A stretch of 10,120 nucleotides of DNA from JBBQQK01 sp038216025 (GTDB lineage: Bacteria; Patescibacteriota; UBA1384; XYA2-FULL-43-10; 1-14-0-10-43-13), in the NCBI GenBank assembly GCA_038216025.1, contig JBBQQK010000034.1:1-10120 (forward strand). Reading direction: 5' to 3'. The notes under the pieces were generated by a model. That model saw only the letters and a program-made list of their open reading frames with translations. It ran no database searches and was not told the DNA's origin. Numbering within the stretch: the first letter of the stretch is position 1; every line of letters starts with the position of its first letter. Of this stretch, positions 1-6,870 are shown piece by piece. The position numbers and the translations under genes were made by a program.

Positions 1-1848
1 CAGGCTACATTGACCTATCTCGATAGTCAAAACACCAATCGATCCGTAACCAGCAACATGGTTGTGACTCAAATTTCGACAGCAGCTTCTGGTACAATTC
101 ACGGTAAAGTTATTAAGGCCGACAACACACCATATGTAGGAGCAAAAGTAATTGCTTGTAAATATGACATTGAAATGACATTCGTCGGAAATTGCACGCC
201 ATTCTCAACATTGCAAGTAACCAATGCCCTTGGAGAATATCACTTTCCTGACTCATCCAAACAAGGTGCCTACAAGATTACATTTTTACCTACAACTACC
301 AATGATACAAAAACTGAGAATTTTTTTAAGAGAATCAGTGCCGCTGGAGAAGATGCCACGGTCGACATGAAACTTAGGGAACATCCAGTTTTAGTTGGCA
401 CTGTAACCTACAATGGTTGGTATAAACTGCCCTATACTTCGCAATATCTCTCAGGGGCTTCTTGCGCTTTATACAACAGAGAAAATCCTAGCCAGAAAAT
501 TGCCGGAAGCGAGAAATCTTCCGCCATAGATGGAACATATAGAATCTACGCAAGCGAATTATCCGCCTTAAATCTTTCATCAGCCACAAATTACGCTCTA
601 GAGTGTTCGTTTCCAGATACAACTTGGTTTAGCGCTTATGGCAATAAATACTTCACCGGAAACCAAGTCCCATCCGTTGCTAGCTATTCCATAGGCCTTT
701 CTTATATGCTTACGGACTCTCCTACGATTTCAGGCACAGTTGAGCCAATAATTAAAAGCTCAGACAACAAGAATTTTGATTACAACCTTACATTAACCAA
801 AATCGACAACGGGAGCAGCGCAAGCTTCGGAACGAGCACTAGCCTTCCTGCTGGCTGGAAGATTACAAAAATTCCTTATGGCACTTATAGCGCGAAAGTT
901 TCAGGCGTTAACCATATTTCCGATCCAAAAACACAAGAAATTACAATCAGTCAATCTTCCCCAAATGCCGTTGTCACATCTACACTTGAAAAAAGTGGAA
1001 CTGTATTCTTCAATATTGTAGATTCAGCCGATGCCAGAATTGTTCCAGCTAGATGCGTAGTTCGCGGAGAAGGTTTAGTGACACCGACTGAGTGGCATTA
1101 CAACTACTACATATCAAGAAACGATTTTAATTATTATATCAATTATGACTTAAATCCTGGCACTACTTATCAATTTACAGGTAAAGCAGATGGATATAAC
1201 GACAAAACCGTAGATGTTACAGTTCCAATTGATGGCAGCAAACCAACAATAAATATTCAACTCGACAAGACAGTTACACCATCAATTCAAGCCACTGAAG
1301 TACCTGTTAATCTAACTCAGATATCGCCAACAGAGCAAATCGAGAATATGATGACATCCCCAGTTGCAAACAAGCCAACTGTTGTTGCCGATAATTCAGT
1401 CTCTACCCCCGCTGTAACAGAAATTGCTCCCGCTATGACAGTTCCTGTTACCTCAAATATCAAGCTTGATCCTAATGACATAACGAATGCTACCACAAAT
1501 AGCGCCCAAATTGATTCTTTATATGCTGATATAATAAACATAAAGACCTTCACTGGAGTTATCACTAACAACAGCAATAAACCGCTAGTAGACGCAGATG
1601 TCAAACTTCTTGACAACAAAAAAATCATTGCAGAGAGTAAAACCAATGCTAATGGTGGCTACACTCTGTCATCTGAAAATATTGCCAACGACCGATCATA
1701 CAAATTACATATTTCCCAAGGCAACAGTTATGATTACACGACCACCGTTAAAACCGACTCGACATCAAAAACTCAAGATCTTAAAATTAACAAATTGGGT
1801 TTTCTCAACAAAATCTGGCTATTTATAAGAAATACTTTTAATAAATAA
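1..1848 (+). CDS. Secreted/surface multi-domain beta-sandwich protein, carboxypeptidase-regulatory-like (5'-truncated)
   Basis: The frame is open to the left edge, so the true start lies outside; the TTG at 10 is not a credible start. 615 residues are visible. They read as tandem beta-sandwich modules of the carboxypeptidase-regulatory/Cna-B-like type: about 30-125 (GTIHGKVI, then NALGEYHF), 128-215 (VGTVTYNGW, then DGTYRIYA) and several less clear modules at about 240-420. A Pro/Thr/Ser/Val-rich linker runs about 421-510, and a last clear module covers about 516-598 (FTGVITNNSNKPLVDADVKL, then NANGGYTLSSE). The final residues, GFLNKIWLFIRNTFNK, form a short aromatic, hydrophobic and basic tail. 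Families with these modules are usually extracellular and often adhesive or scaffold proteins; no catalytic motif is seen in the visible part. Surface location is inferred because the signal peptide would be upstream. A strong terminator follows directly. The exact function is unknown. Confidence 0.8.
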   Translation, partial: QATLTYLDSQNTNRSVTSNMVVTQISTAASGTIHGKVIKADNTPYVGAKVIACKYDIEMTFVGNCTPFSTLQVTNALGEYHFPDSSKQGAYKITFLPTTTNDTKTENFFKRISAAGEDATVDMKLREHPVLVGTVTYNGWYKLPYTSQYLSGASCALYNRENPSQKIAGSEKSSAIDGTYRIYASELSALNLSSATNYALECSFPDTTWFSAYGNKYFTGNQVPSVASYSIGLSYMLTDSPTISGTVEPIIKSSDNKNFDYNLTLTKIDNGSSASFGTSTSLPAGWKITKIPYGTYSAKVSGVNHISDPKTQEITISQSSPNAVVTSTLEKSGTVFFNIVDSADARIVPARCVVRGEGLVTPTEWHYNYYISRNDFNYYINYDLNPGTTYQFTGKADGYNDKTVDVTVPIDGSKPTINIQLDKTVTPSIQATEVPVNLTQISPTEQIENMMTSPVANKPTVVADNSVSTPAVTEIAPAMTVPVTSNIKLDPNDITNATTNSAQIDSLYADIINIKTFTGVITNNSNKPLVDADVKLLDNKKIIAESKTNANGGYTLSSENIANDRSYKLHISQGNSYDYTTTVKTDSTSKTQDLKINKLGFLNKIWLFIRNTFNK

Positions 1849-1866
1849 TTTCTTAGCAATTCTCGC

Positions 1867-1900
1867 ATTTAAAACCCTCGATTGCTCGAGGGTTTTAAAT
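1867..1900. terminator. Bidirectional intrinsic terminator between convergent genes
   Basis: A perfect 15-bp inverted repeat (1867-1881 with 1886-1900) encloses a four-base TTGC loop. The GC-rich inner stem (CCCTCGA/TCGAGGG) is flanked by A-tract and T-tract arms, so either strand gives a stem followed by U-rich sequence. It lies 18 nt after the stop of the surface protein and 19 nt after the stop of dxs, so it can end both convergent transcripts. Confidence 0.93.
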
Positions 1901-1919
1901 TATTTTAAATAGTTATGTA

Positions 1920-3707
1920 TTATTTTTTTACTAACATTAGAGCCTTTTTAACAATATTATCCATAGACAAACCATTCTTCTGCCGTAGGACCGTCACCTC
2001 TCCATGCTCCACAAATTCACTAATTCCAATCCTTTTAACCTGAGGGTTTAAATTTAATTTCTCAAGCTCTTCTAATACCGCTGAACCAAAGCCTCCATCA
2101 AGAATATTTTCCTCAACAGTCAATATTTTTCCTGTTTTCGCTGCATCTAAAATCATTTTTTGATCGATCGGCTTTACGAAACGAGCATTATAAACCATGG
2201 CTTCTATACCAAAATTTTTCAGCTCTTGTGCGGCGGATTCGGCCAAATGGACCATCGATCCTATAGCCAGTATTGCGAGGTCTTTGCCATCTGCAATTTT
2301 TTCCGCTTGCCCAATTTTAATTCTGATGAATTTTCTATCCATTTTAACTCCAATTCCGTTTCCTCTTGGATAACGAATTGCAATTGGACCTGAATTATAC
2401 AAAGTAGCCGTATAAAGCATATGCTGTAGCTCATTTTCATCTTTTGGGGCTAATAAAACCAAGCTAGGAATACTTCTCAAGAACGATAAATCAAATAGAC
2501 CATGATGAGTAGGGCCATCTGCTCCAACTATCCCAGCCCGATCTATAGCAAAGATTACCGGAATTTTTTGTAGAGCTACGTCGTGAAGTATTTGATCATA
2601 TGCTCTTTGCAAGAAAGTAGAATAAATGGCAACAACCGGTTTATATTTTTCTAGAGCTAGTCCCGCAGCAAAAGTAACTGCATGTTCTTCGGCAATACCA
2701 GTATCATAAAATCTTTCCGGAAAAACCTCGCCGAATTTATCCAAACCAGTTCCAGCAGGCATGGCAGCGGTGATAGCGATTATTTTTTTATTCTTTTTTG
2801 CTAATTTTATTAAGGTTCCAGAAAAGGCTTTAGAGTAAGTTAAGTTTTTCGCATCCTTTGCGATCTTGCCGGATTCTAAAACAAATGGATTTGTGAAGTG
2901 GAAAGCATCTGGCTTTGACTCAGAATACGAATATCCGTTTCCCTTTTGCGTTACGACATGTATCAATTTAGGACCGGATGTCTTTTTGGCAAGTGTAAAA
3001 ACGTCTACCAATTTTTCAATATCATGTCCATCGATCGGACCAAAATAAGTAAATCCTAGCGCGTGAAAAACTTGCTCAAAATCAGTAGATGGCTCTCCGC
3101 TTAATTGTACTGAAGATAATTTTTCCAAATATTTAGCAATTCCGCCGACGTTCTTGGAAATTGAGTATTTATTGTCATTTAACACTAACGTAATATCAGT
3201 ACACTTATTCCCTATGTTGTTTATTCCTTCGTAGGTTAGACCATTAGTCAAGCTTCCGTCCCCAAAGATTGCTACAACTTGATTTTGCTTCTTGCTTAAA
3301 TTTCTTGCTTCAGCTAATCCGAGGGCCGCAGACACGGCGGTCCCAACATGACCGGCCCCAAAAACATCATGAATGCTTTCAGTCAACTTTAAGTAGCCTG
3401 ATAGTCCTTTATATTTCCTTATGGTCGAGAATTTATCGTATCTTCCAGTCAGCAGCTTATGTGTGTATGCCTGGTGTCCAACATCCCAAACCAACTTATC
3501 ATTCGGCGAGTCGTATATATAATGTAGTGCGATACTTAGATCTACAACCCCCAAATTGGATGCCAAATGGCCACCATTTCTAGAAACAGTATTTGTAATA
3601 ACCCAACGTATTTCGTCTGCAAGTTTGTCCAGTTCTGAAAAGTTGAGGCTTCGCAAATCTTTAAGTGAACTAATTTTAGGAAGAAATTCTAGCCTTTTTT
3701 TAGTCAT
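1920..3707 (-). CDS. dxs: 1-deoxy-D-xylulose-5-phosphate synthase
   Basis: DXS condenses pyruvate with glyceraldehyde 3-phosphate, using thiamine diphosphate (ThDP), to make DXP, the entry step of the MEP isoprenoid pathway; it acts in the cytoplasm. The 595 residues are slightly short of the roughly 620 usual in the family. Visible hallmarks are GGH (H47), GHQAYTHK (77-84), the ThDP/Mg motif GDGS (149-152) through LNDN (176-179), the catalytic-type Glu340 in GIAEEHAVTF, YSTFLQRAYDQ (362-372) and DRAGIVGADGPTHHG (389-403). Their spacing matches E. coli Glu370, Tyr392, Arg420, Asp427 and His431. The C-terminal transketolase-like domain is complete. One oddity is the usual GHSSTS-like stretch, here GHVGTAVS (119-126). 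The ATG at 3707 is chosen because an in-frame TAG lies 18 nt upstream; no Shine-Dalgarno precedes it. It is divergent from argS and no other MEP gene is in view. Confidence 0.96.
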   Translation of the reverse strand: MTKKRLEFLPKISSLKDLRSLNFSELDKLADEIRWVITNTVSRNGGHLASNLGVVDLSIALHYIYDSPNDKLVWDVGHQAYTHKLLTGRYDKFSTIRKYKGLSGYLKLTESIHDVFGAGHVGTAVSAALGLAEARNLSKKQNQVVAIFGDGSLTNGLTYEGINNIGNKCTDITLVLNDNKYSISKNVGGIAKYLEKLSSVQLSGEPSTDFEQVFHALGFTYFGPIDGHDIEKLVDVFTLAKKTSGPKLIHVVTQKGNGYSYSESKPDAFHFTNPFVLESGKIAKDAKNLTYSKAFSGTLIKLAKKNKKIIAITAAMPAGTGLDKFGEVFPERFYDTGIAEEHAVTFAAGLALEKYKPVVAIYSTFLQRAYDQILHDVALQKIPVIFAIDRAGIVGADGPTHHGLFDLSFLRSIPSLVLLAPKDENELQHMLYTATLYNSGPIAIRYPRGNGIGVKMDRKFIRIKIGQAEKIADGKDLAILAIGSMVHLAESAAQELKNFGIEAMVYNARFVKPIDQKMILDAAKTGKILTVEENILDGGFGSAVLEELEKLNLNPQVKRIGISEFVEHGEVTVLRQKNGLSMDNIVKKALMLVKK

Positions 3708-3711
3708 AATA

Positions 3712-3780
3712 CTAAATATCGCACCCTATATGCGACATGTCGCACACATCGTACGCTTTCTCCTTGTTAATCGCTCTCAT
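3712..3780 (-). other. Possible dxs leader ORF (22 codons) with a nested 7-codon ORF
   Basis: On the dxs strand an ATG (3778-3780) opens a 22-codon ORF, MRAINKEKAYDVCDMSHIGC followed by DI, whose TAG (3712-3714) ends 4 nt before the dxs ATG. Such a gap would allow translational coupling, which could explain why dxs has no Shine-Dalgarno. A second, 7-codon ORF (3726-3749, MCATCRI) has an AAGGAG (3760-3765) 10 nt upstream. ORFs this short arise by chance, and the DNA also holds promoter elements for both genes, so this is a candidate only. Confidence 0.22.
3731..3744. promoter_or_regulatory. Perfect 14-bp palindrome, candidate operator for dxs (and perhaps argS)
   Basis: TGCGACATGTCGCA is an uninterrupted perfect palindrome in the 91-bp divergent region. 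Having no loop, it is a poor RNA hairpin, so binding by a dimeric DNA-binding protein is more likely. It starts 24 nt upstream of the dxs ATG and ends 19 bp before the argS -35 box. The half-element GTGCGA recurs about 20 bp closer to dxs (near 3719-3724). No matching regulator gene is in view. Confidence 0.4.
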
Positions 3781-3792
3781 GAATGATATTAT
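3764..3792 (+). promoter_or_regulatory. argS promoter, predicting a leaderless mRNA
   Basis: TTGTTA (3764-3769), a 17-bp spacer and TATTAT (3787-3792) match the sigma-70-type consensus with ideal spacing. A start 7 nt after the -10 box falls on the A of the argS ATG (3799). No Shine-Dalgarno lies upstream of that ATG, which agrees with a leaderless transcript. Confidence 0.6.
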
Positions 3793-3796
3793 TATA
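3791..3796 (-). promoter_or_regulatory. Candidate dxs -10 box overlapping the argS -10 box
   Basis: On the minus strand this is a perfect TATAAT. A start near 3784 would give a 77-nt dxs leader containing the short ORFs and the palindrome. The -35 region would lie inside the start of argS and is weak. It shares two bases with the argS -10 box, so both promoters could not be open at once. The alternative is a start close to the dxs ATG, from a poorer -10 such as GATATT or TATTTA. Confidence 0.35.
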
Positions 3797-3798
3797 GT

Positions 3799-5634
3799 AT
3801 GTTTGAATCAATTATAACAGAAAAAATTAATCAAATAGCAACAGATTTAGGTAGTTCTGACTTAAAGTTTTCAATTAACAATCCGTCCAACAAAGACTTT
3901 GGGGATTTGGCAACAAATATCGCCTTAATTCTTGCCGGAAAACTCAAAAAACAGCCTCTTGAAATTGCCGAAGAAATAAAAGAAAAATTGCTAGAGCTAG
4001 AACTTATCGATAAAATCGAAATAAAAGCTCCGGGATTTATCAATATATTTTTAAAACAAACATCTTTCCTGGAAGTACTGCACGAAAGTTTATCGAAAGA
4101 AGACTTTGGGCAAAAAAATATAGGTAAAAATAAAAAAGTTGTATTAGAGCATACCAATGTAAATCCAAATAAGGCTTTGCACATCGGCCACCTTAGAAAT
4201 TCATGCTTGGGTTCTAGCTGTGAAAAAATATTGGAATTTTTAGGTTATGACATAGAGGCACAATACTATGTGGATGACACAGGCGTTCAGGTTGCCGTTA
4301 CAACCTTGGGCCTAAAAAGATTGTATGAACAACCGAAAAAAGGTGAGAAGTATGATCATTTCGCCGGCAGAGTCTATGTGCAAATGATGAAAGAAATAGA
4401 AAAAAGCCCAGAGCTCCAAGAAGAGCAGAAAAAAATTATTCACGAGCTTGATAGCCAAAACGGTGATGGTGCGTATATTGCAAAAGAAATGGCAACCAAG
4501 GTTATATATTCAAACCTCGAAACAATGCACAATCTAAATATTGATTATGATCTTTTGGTTTGGGAAAACGACATTATTAACGAAGGTTTTTGGGGAAGAG
4601 CCTTTGTGATATTAAAATTGAATCATCATTTCAAGCATGTGAAAGAAGGCAAGAATGAAGGTTGCTGGGTTATTGAAAATATTTTAGGCGAAGATAAAGT
4701 GATAGTAAAGTCTAACGGAGTCGCAACTTATACAGGGAAAGACATTGCTTACCATATGTGGAAATTCAATTTGCTCGCTAAGGATTTTAGATATAGAGCG
4801 TGGCCAAAAAAATTACAGGAAAAAGATCTCTATACGACTTCTTCCGATGGTATTGAAAAACACATATTTGGACATGCCGATCTTGTAGTAAACTTTGTCG
4901 ATGTCCGACAGACCTTCCCGCAAATGGCTGTCAAAGAAAGCCTTAAAGCACTAGGATTTAAAAAGCAAGCCGAAAACTTGATGCATGTAGGTTATGGTAT
5001 TGTGTTTTTATCCCCGGAGACCGCTCGTGAATTAGGTATCGATACCAGAGACGATAAAAGCCATTACGCAATGTCCGGTCGCCTTGGAATTGGAATTCTT
5101 GCAGACGACTTGCTATCGCTCGTAGAACAAAAGATAAAAGAGTCTCATCCCGACTCGCCTGCAACAAAAGATGTTACTATCGGCGCAATAAAATATCATA
5201 TGCTTAAATATAATACTTATTCCGACATTGTTTTTGACCTAAAACAGGCTACTGATTTTTACGGCAATTCCGGCCCATATCTACAATATACGTATGCCCG
5301 CGCCAAAAGCGTTTTGAGCAAAGCTGAAAACGCTATCAAAACACCTGAAAAATATGATGACTTGAATTTAGAAGAAAAAAACATCTTGCAAGCCGTTTCT
5401 CAGTTTTCAGCGGCAATCGAAGAAGCGGGCAAACAATATTCTCCTAGCATTTTATGCAACTACCTATACGAATTATCAAAATTATTCAATACTTTTTATG
5501 GAAGACACCCCGTGCTAGCCCCTTCAAATACTGATGAAACCATAAACTTCCGTCTCGCTCTCACAAAGAGTGTTTCTATTGTACTTAGAAAAGGTCTGAC
5601 TTTACTCGGCATGCCAGCGCCAGAAAAAATGTAG
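3799..5634 (+). CDS. argS: Arginyl-tRNA synthetase
   Basis: This cytoplasmic class I synthetase attaches arginine to tRNA(Arg) using ATP. The 611 residues hold all the expected parts: the N-terminal tRNA-recognition domain (about 1-90), the HIGH signature as HIGH (128-131) in NPNKALHIGHLRNS, YYVDDTGVQV (156-165), the core element GHADLVVNFVDVRQTFPQ (358-375), the KMSKS-equivalent loop AMSGRLGIG (424-432), and an all-helical DALR-type anticodon-binding domain from about 495 to the end (GPYLQYTYARAKSVL to GLTLLGMPAPEKM). Relatives with this loop usually read MSGRKG; here the Lys is replaced by Leu. ArgRS enzymes vary at this motif, so activity is not excluded. It begins at the first ATG after a well-formed promoter and has no Shine-Dalgarno. 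It is divergent from dxs and convergent with trpS. Confidence 0.96.
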   Translation: MFESIITEKINQIATDLGSSDLKFSINNPSNKDFGDLATNIALILAGKLKKQPLEIAEEIKEKLLELELIDKIEIKAPGFINIFLKQTSFLEVLHESLSKEDFGQKNIGKNKKVVLEHTNVNPNKALHIGHLRNSCLGSSCEKILEFLGYDIEAQYYVDDTGVQVAVTTLGLKRLYEQPKKGEKYDHFAGRVYVQMMKEIEKSPELQEEQKKIIHELDSQNGDGAYIAKEMATKVIYSNLETMHNLNIDYDLLVWENDIINEGFWGRAFVILKLNHHFKHVKEGKNEGCWVIENILGEDKVIVKSNGVATYTGKDIAYHMWKFNLLAKDFRYRAWPKKLQEKDLYTTSSDGIEKHIFGHADLVVNFVDVRQTFPQMAVKESLKALGFKKQAENLMHVGYGIVFLSPETARELGIDTRDDKSHYAMSGRLGIGILADDLLSLVEQKIKESHPDSPATKDVTIGAIKYHMLKYNTYSDIVFDLKQATDFYGNSGPYLQYTYARAKSVLSKAENAIKTPEKYDDLNLEEKNILQAVSQFSAAIEEAGKQYSPSILCNYLYELSKLFNTFYGRHPVLAPSNTDETINFRLALTKSVSIVLRKGLTLLGMPAPEKM

Positions 5635-5647
5635 CTCTGCCCTTTAT

Positions 5648-5682
5648 AGGAAGGCCATATTTTAGCCCAGATTTCCTTTTTT
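5648..5682 (+). terminator. Weak possible terminator after argS
   Basis: AGGAA-GGC (5648-5655) can pair with GCC (5665-5667) and TTCCT (5673-5677) across a 5-nt bulge, followed by six T (5677-5682, sharing its first T with the stem). It is correctly placed 14 nt after the argS stop, but the imperfect stem makes this a tentative call. Nothing else stands out in 5635-5733. Confidence 0.3.
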
Positions 5683-5733
5683 CAATCAAGTGGCTGTTTA
5701 AATTTTTGCAGCGCTATATTATTAAAAGTTGAT

Positions 5734-6741
5734 CTATGCGTACTCAAGTAACATTGCTTTTTTGACGTCTGCCAATGTCTTAGCCGCGACTTCTCTTGCC
5801 TTTTTAGTTCCGTCAAAAAGCATTTTCATGACGGCGTCTTTGTCTTGTTCAAACTCTACTCTTTTTTGCCTTACAGGTTCAAAAGTTGAAACCAAAATAT
5901 CGGTGAGCCGCTGCTTGACGGCAACATCACCCAAACCGCCCCTTTGATAGTGTTCTTTGAGTTCTTTGACTTTTTCTTGATCGTCATCAAAAGCATCCAG
6001 ATAAGTAAAAACAGGATTGCCCTCTACTTTGCCTGGATCTTCCACTCGGATATGACTAGGATCGGTATACATGCCCTTAACTTTGCGGGCGATTTCGTCG
6101 GCTGTATCAGATATATAAATACTATTATCAAGCGACTTGCTCATCTTGGCTTGACCATCGGTGCCAGGCAATCTTTCTATATCCGAAACAAGAGCTTCAC
6201 ATTCAATAAGAGCATTTGTTTTATATATATAATTAAAACGGCGGACGATCTCGTTAGTTTGCTCAATCATCGGAAGCTGATCGCCACCAACTGGGACTAG
6301 ATCGGCTTTAAATGCAGTAATATCAGCTGCCTGACTAACCGGATAAATCAAAAATCCGGCCGGCAAATTGGTACCGAATCCTTTTTGCTGCATCTCATCT
6401 TTGACGGTTGGATTACGTTGCAAACGCGCAAGAGTAACCAAATTTAAATAATATATAGTAAGCTCAGATAGTTCGGGGACCATCGATTGGATAATAAAAG
6501 TGTTTAGATCTGGTTTTAATCCGACAGCCAAGTAATCAAGCGCGACTTCTATAACATTGTTTCTTACTTTTTCAGGATTTTCAAAGTTATCAGTCAAAGC
6601 CTGCACGTCTGCAATTAATATAAATTGCTTGTACTCTTCTTGCAGCTTTATCCTATTCTGAAGCGAACCTACATAGTGACCAAGGTGAAGTTTACCTGTC
6701 GGTCTATCGCCTGTTAATATAACTTTTTTTGATTGTTCCAT
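5734..6741 (-). CDS. trpS: Tryptophanyl-tRNA synthetase
   Basis: This cytoplasmic class Ic synthetase, normally a homodimer, charges tRNA(Trp) with tryptophan. The 335 residues match the usual bacterial length. Diagnostic motifs are GDRPTGKLHLGHYVGSLQNR (11-30, with the HIGH equivalent HLGH at 19-22), YPVSQAADI (133-141) followed by DLVPVGGDQ (147-155), which line the tryptophan and ATP pocket, and an intact KMSKS (199-203) in DGQAKMSKSLDNS. The C-terminal helices end at LLEYA. The ATG at 6741 is set by the N-terminal motif position and an AGGAG just upstream. It has its own promoter, lies tail to tail with argS and head to head with the small metallopeptidase gene. The 5' leader of about 30 nt is too short for a T-box, so regulation by uncharged tRNA is unlikely. 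Confidence 0.97.
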   Translation of the reverse strand: MEQSKKVILTGDRPTGKLHLGHYVGSLQNRIKLQEEYKQFILIADVQALTDNFENPEKVRNNVIEVALDYLAVGLKPDLNTFIIQSMVPELSELTIYYLNLVTLARLQRNPTVKDEMQQKGFGTNLPAGFLIYPVSQAADITAFKADLVPVGGDQLPMIEQTNEIVRRFNYIYKTNALIECEALVSDIERLPGTDGQAKMSKSLDNSIYISDTADEIARKVKGMYTDPSHIRVEDPGKVEGNPVFTYLDAFDDDQEKVKELKEHYQRGGLGDVAVKQRLTDILVSTFEPVRQKRVEFEQDKDAVMKMLFDGTKKAREVAAKTLADVKKAMLLEYA

Positions 6742-6744
6742 ATT

Positions 6745-6749
6745 CTCCT
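6745..6749 (-). promoter_or_regulatory. trpS Shine-Dalgarno
   Basis: AGGAG on the minus strand lies 3 nt before the trpS ATG. The spacing is tighter than usual, but no other start fits the conserved N-terminus. Confidence 0.6.
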
Positions 6750-6778
6750 ATCAGTGATTATTATCATCAATTTTCTTT

Positions 6779-6808
6779 ACTATACTATCTAATATGTCCT
6801 GTTTTCAA
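6779..6808 (-). promoter_or_regulatory. trpS promoter
   Basis: On the minus strand TTGAAA (-35, 6803-6808), an 18-bp spacer and TATAGT (-10, 6779-6784) predict a start near 6772 and a leader of about 30 nt carrying the Shine-Dalgarno. Confidence 0.6.
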
Positions 6809-6857
6809 GGCTTGATTTGTAGGTCGATAATAACTATCATTTCATCTAATCGTTTTG

Positions 6858-6863
6858 TATAAT
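6858..6863 (+). promoter_or_regulatory. -10 box of the metallopeptidase gene, predicting a leaderless mRNA
   Basis: A perfect TATAAT directly preceded by TG ends 7 nt before the ATG at 6871, placing the start at or within a base of the A. No Shine-Dalgarno is present. The -35 region (about 6835-6840, TATCAT) is weak. The remaining bases between the two divergent promoters show nothing else clear. Confidence 0.5.
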
Positions 6864-6870
6864 ATTTCAT

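Noticed and set aside
1317..1646. 109-codon minus-strand ORF inside the surface protein gene
   Set aside because: It is antisense to a clear modular protein; its hydrophobic look comes from reading the Thr/Asn-rich codons backwards, and it has no start signal or recognisable domain.
3269..3583. 104-codon plus-strand ORF opposite dxs
   Set aside because: It lies wholly within the conserved ThDP-binding half of DXS and shows no domain of its own.
5944..6300. 118-codon plus-strand ORF opposite trpS
   Set aside because: It is a shadow of the conserved TrpRS frame, with no ribosome-binding site and low-complexity Phe/Ile content.
6742..6870. T-box riboswitch upstream of trpS
   Set aside because: The predicted trpS leader is only about 30 nt and has no T-box motif or terminator hairpin.
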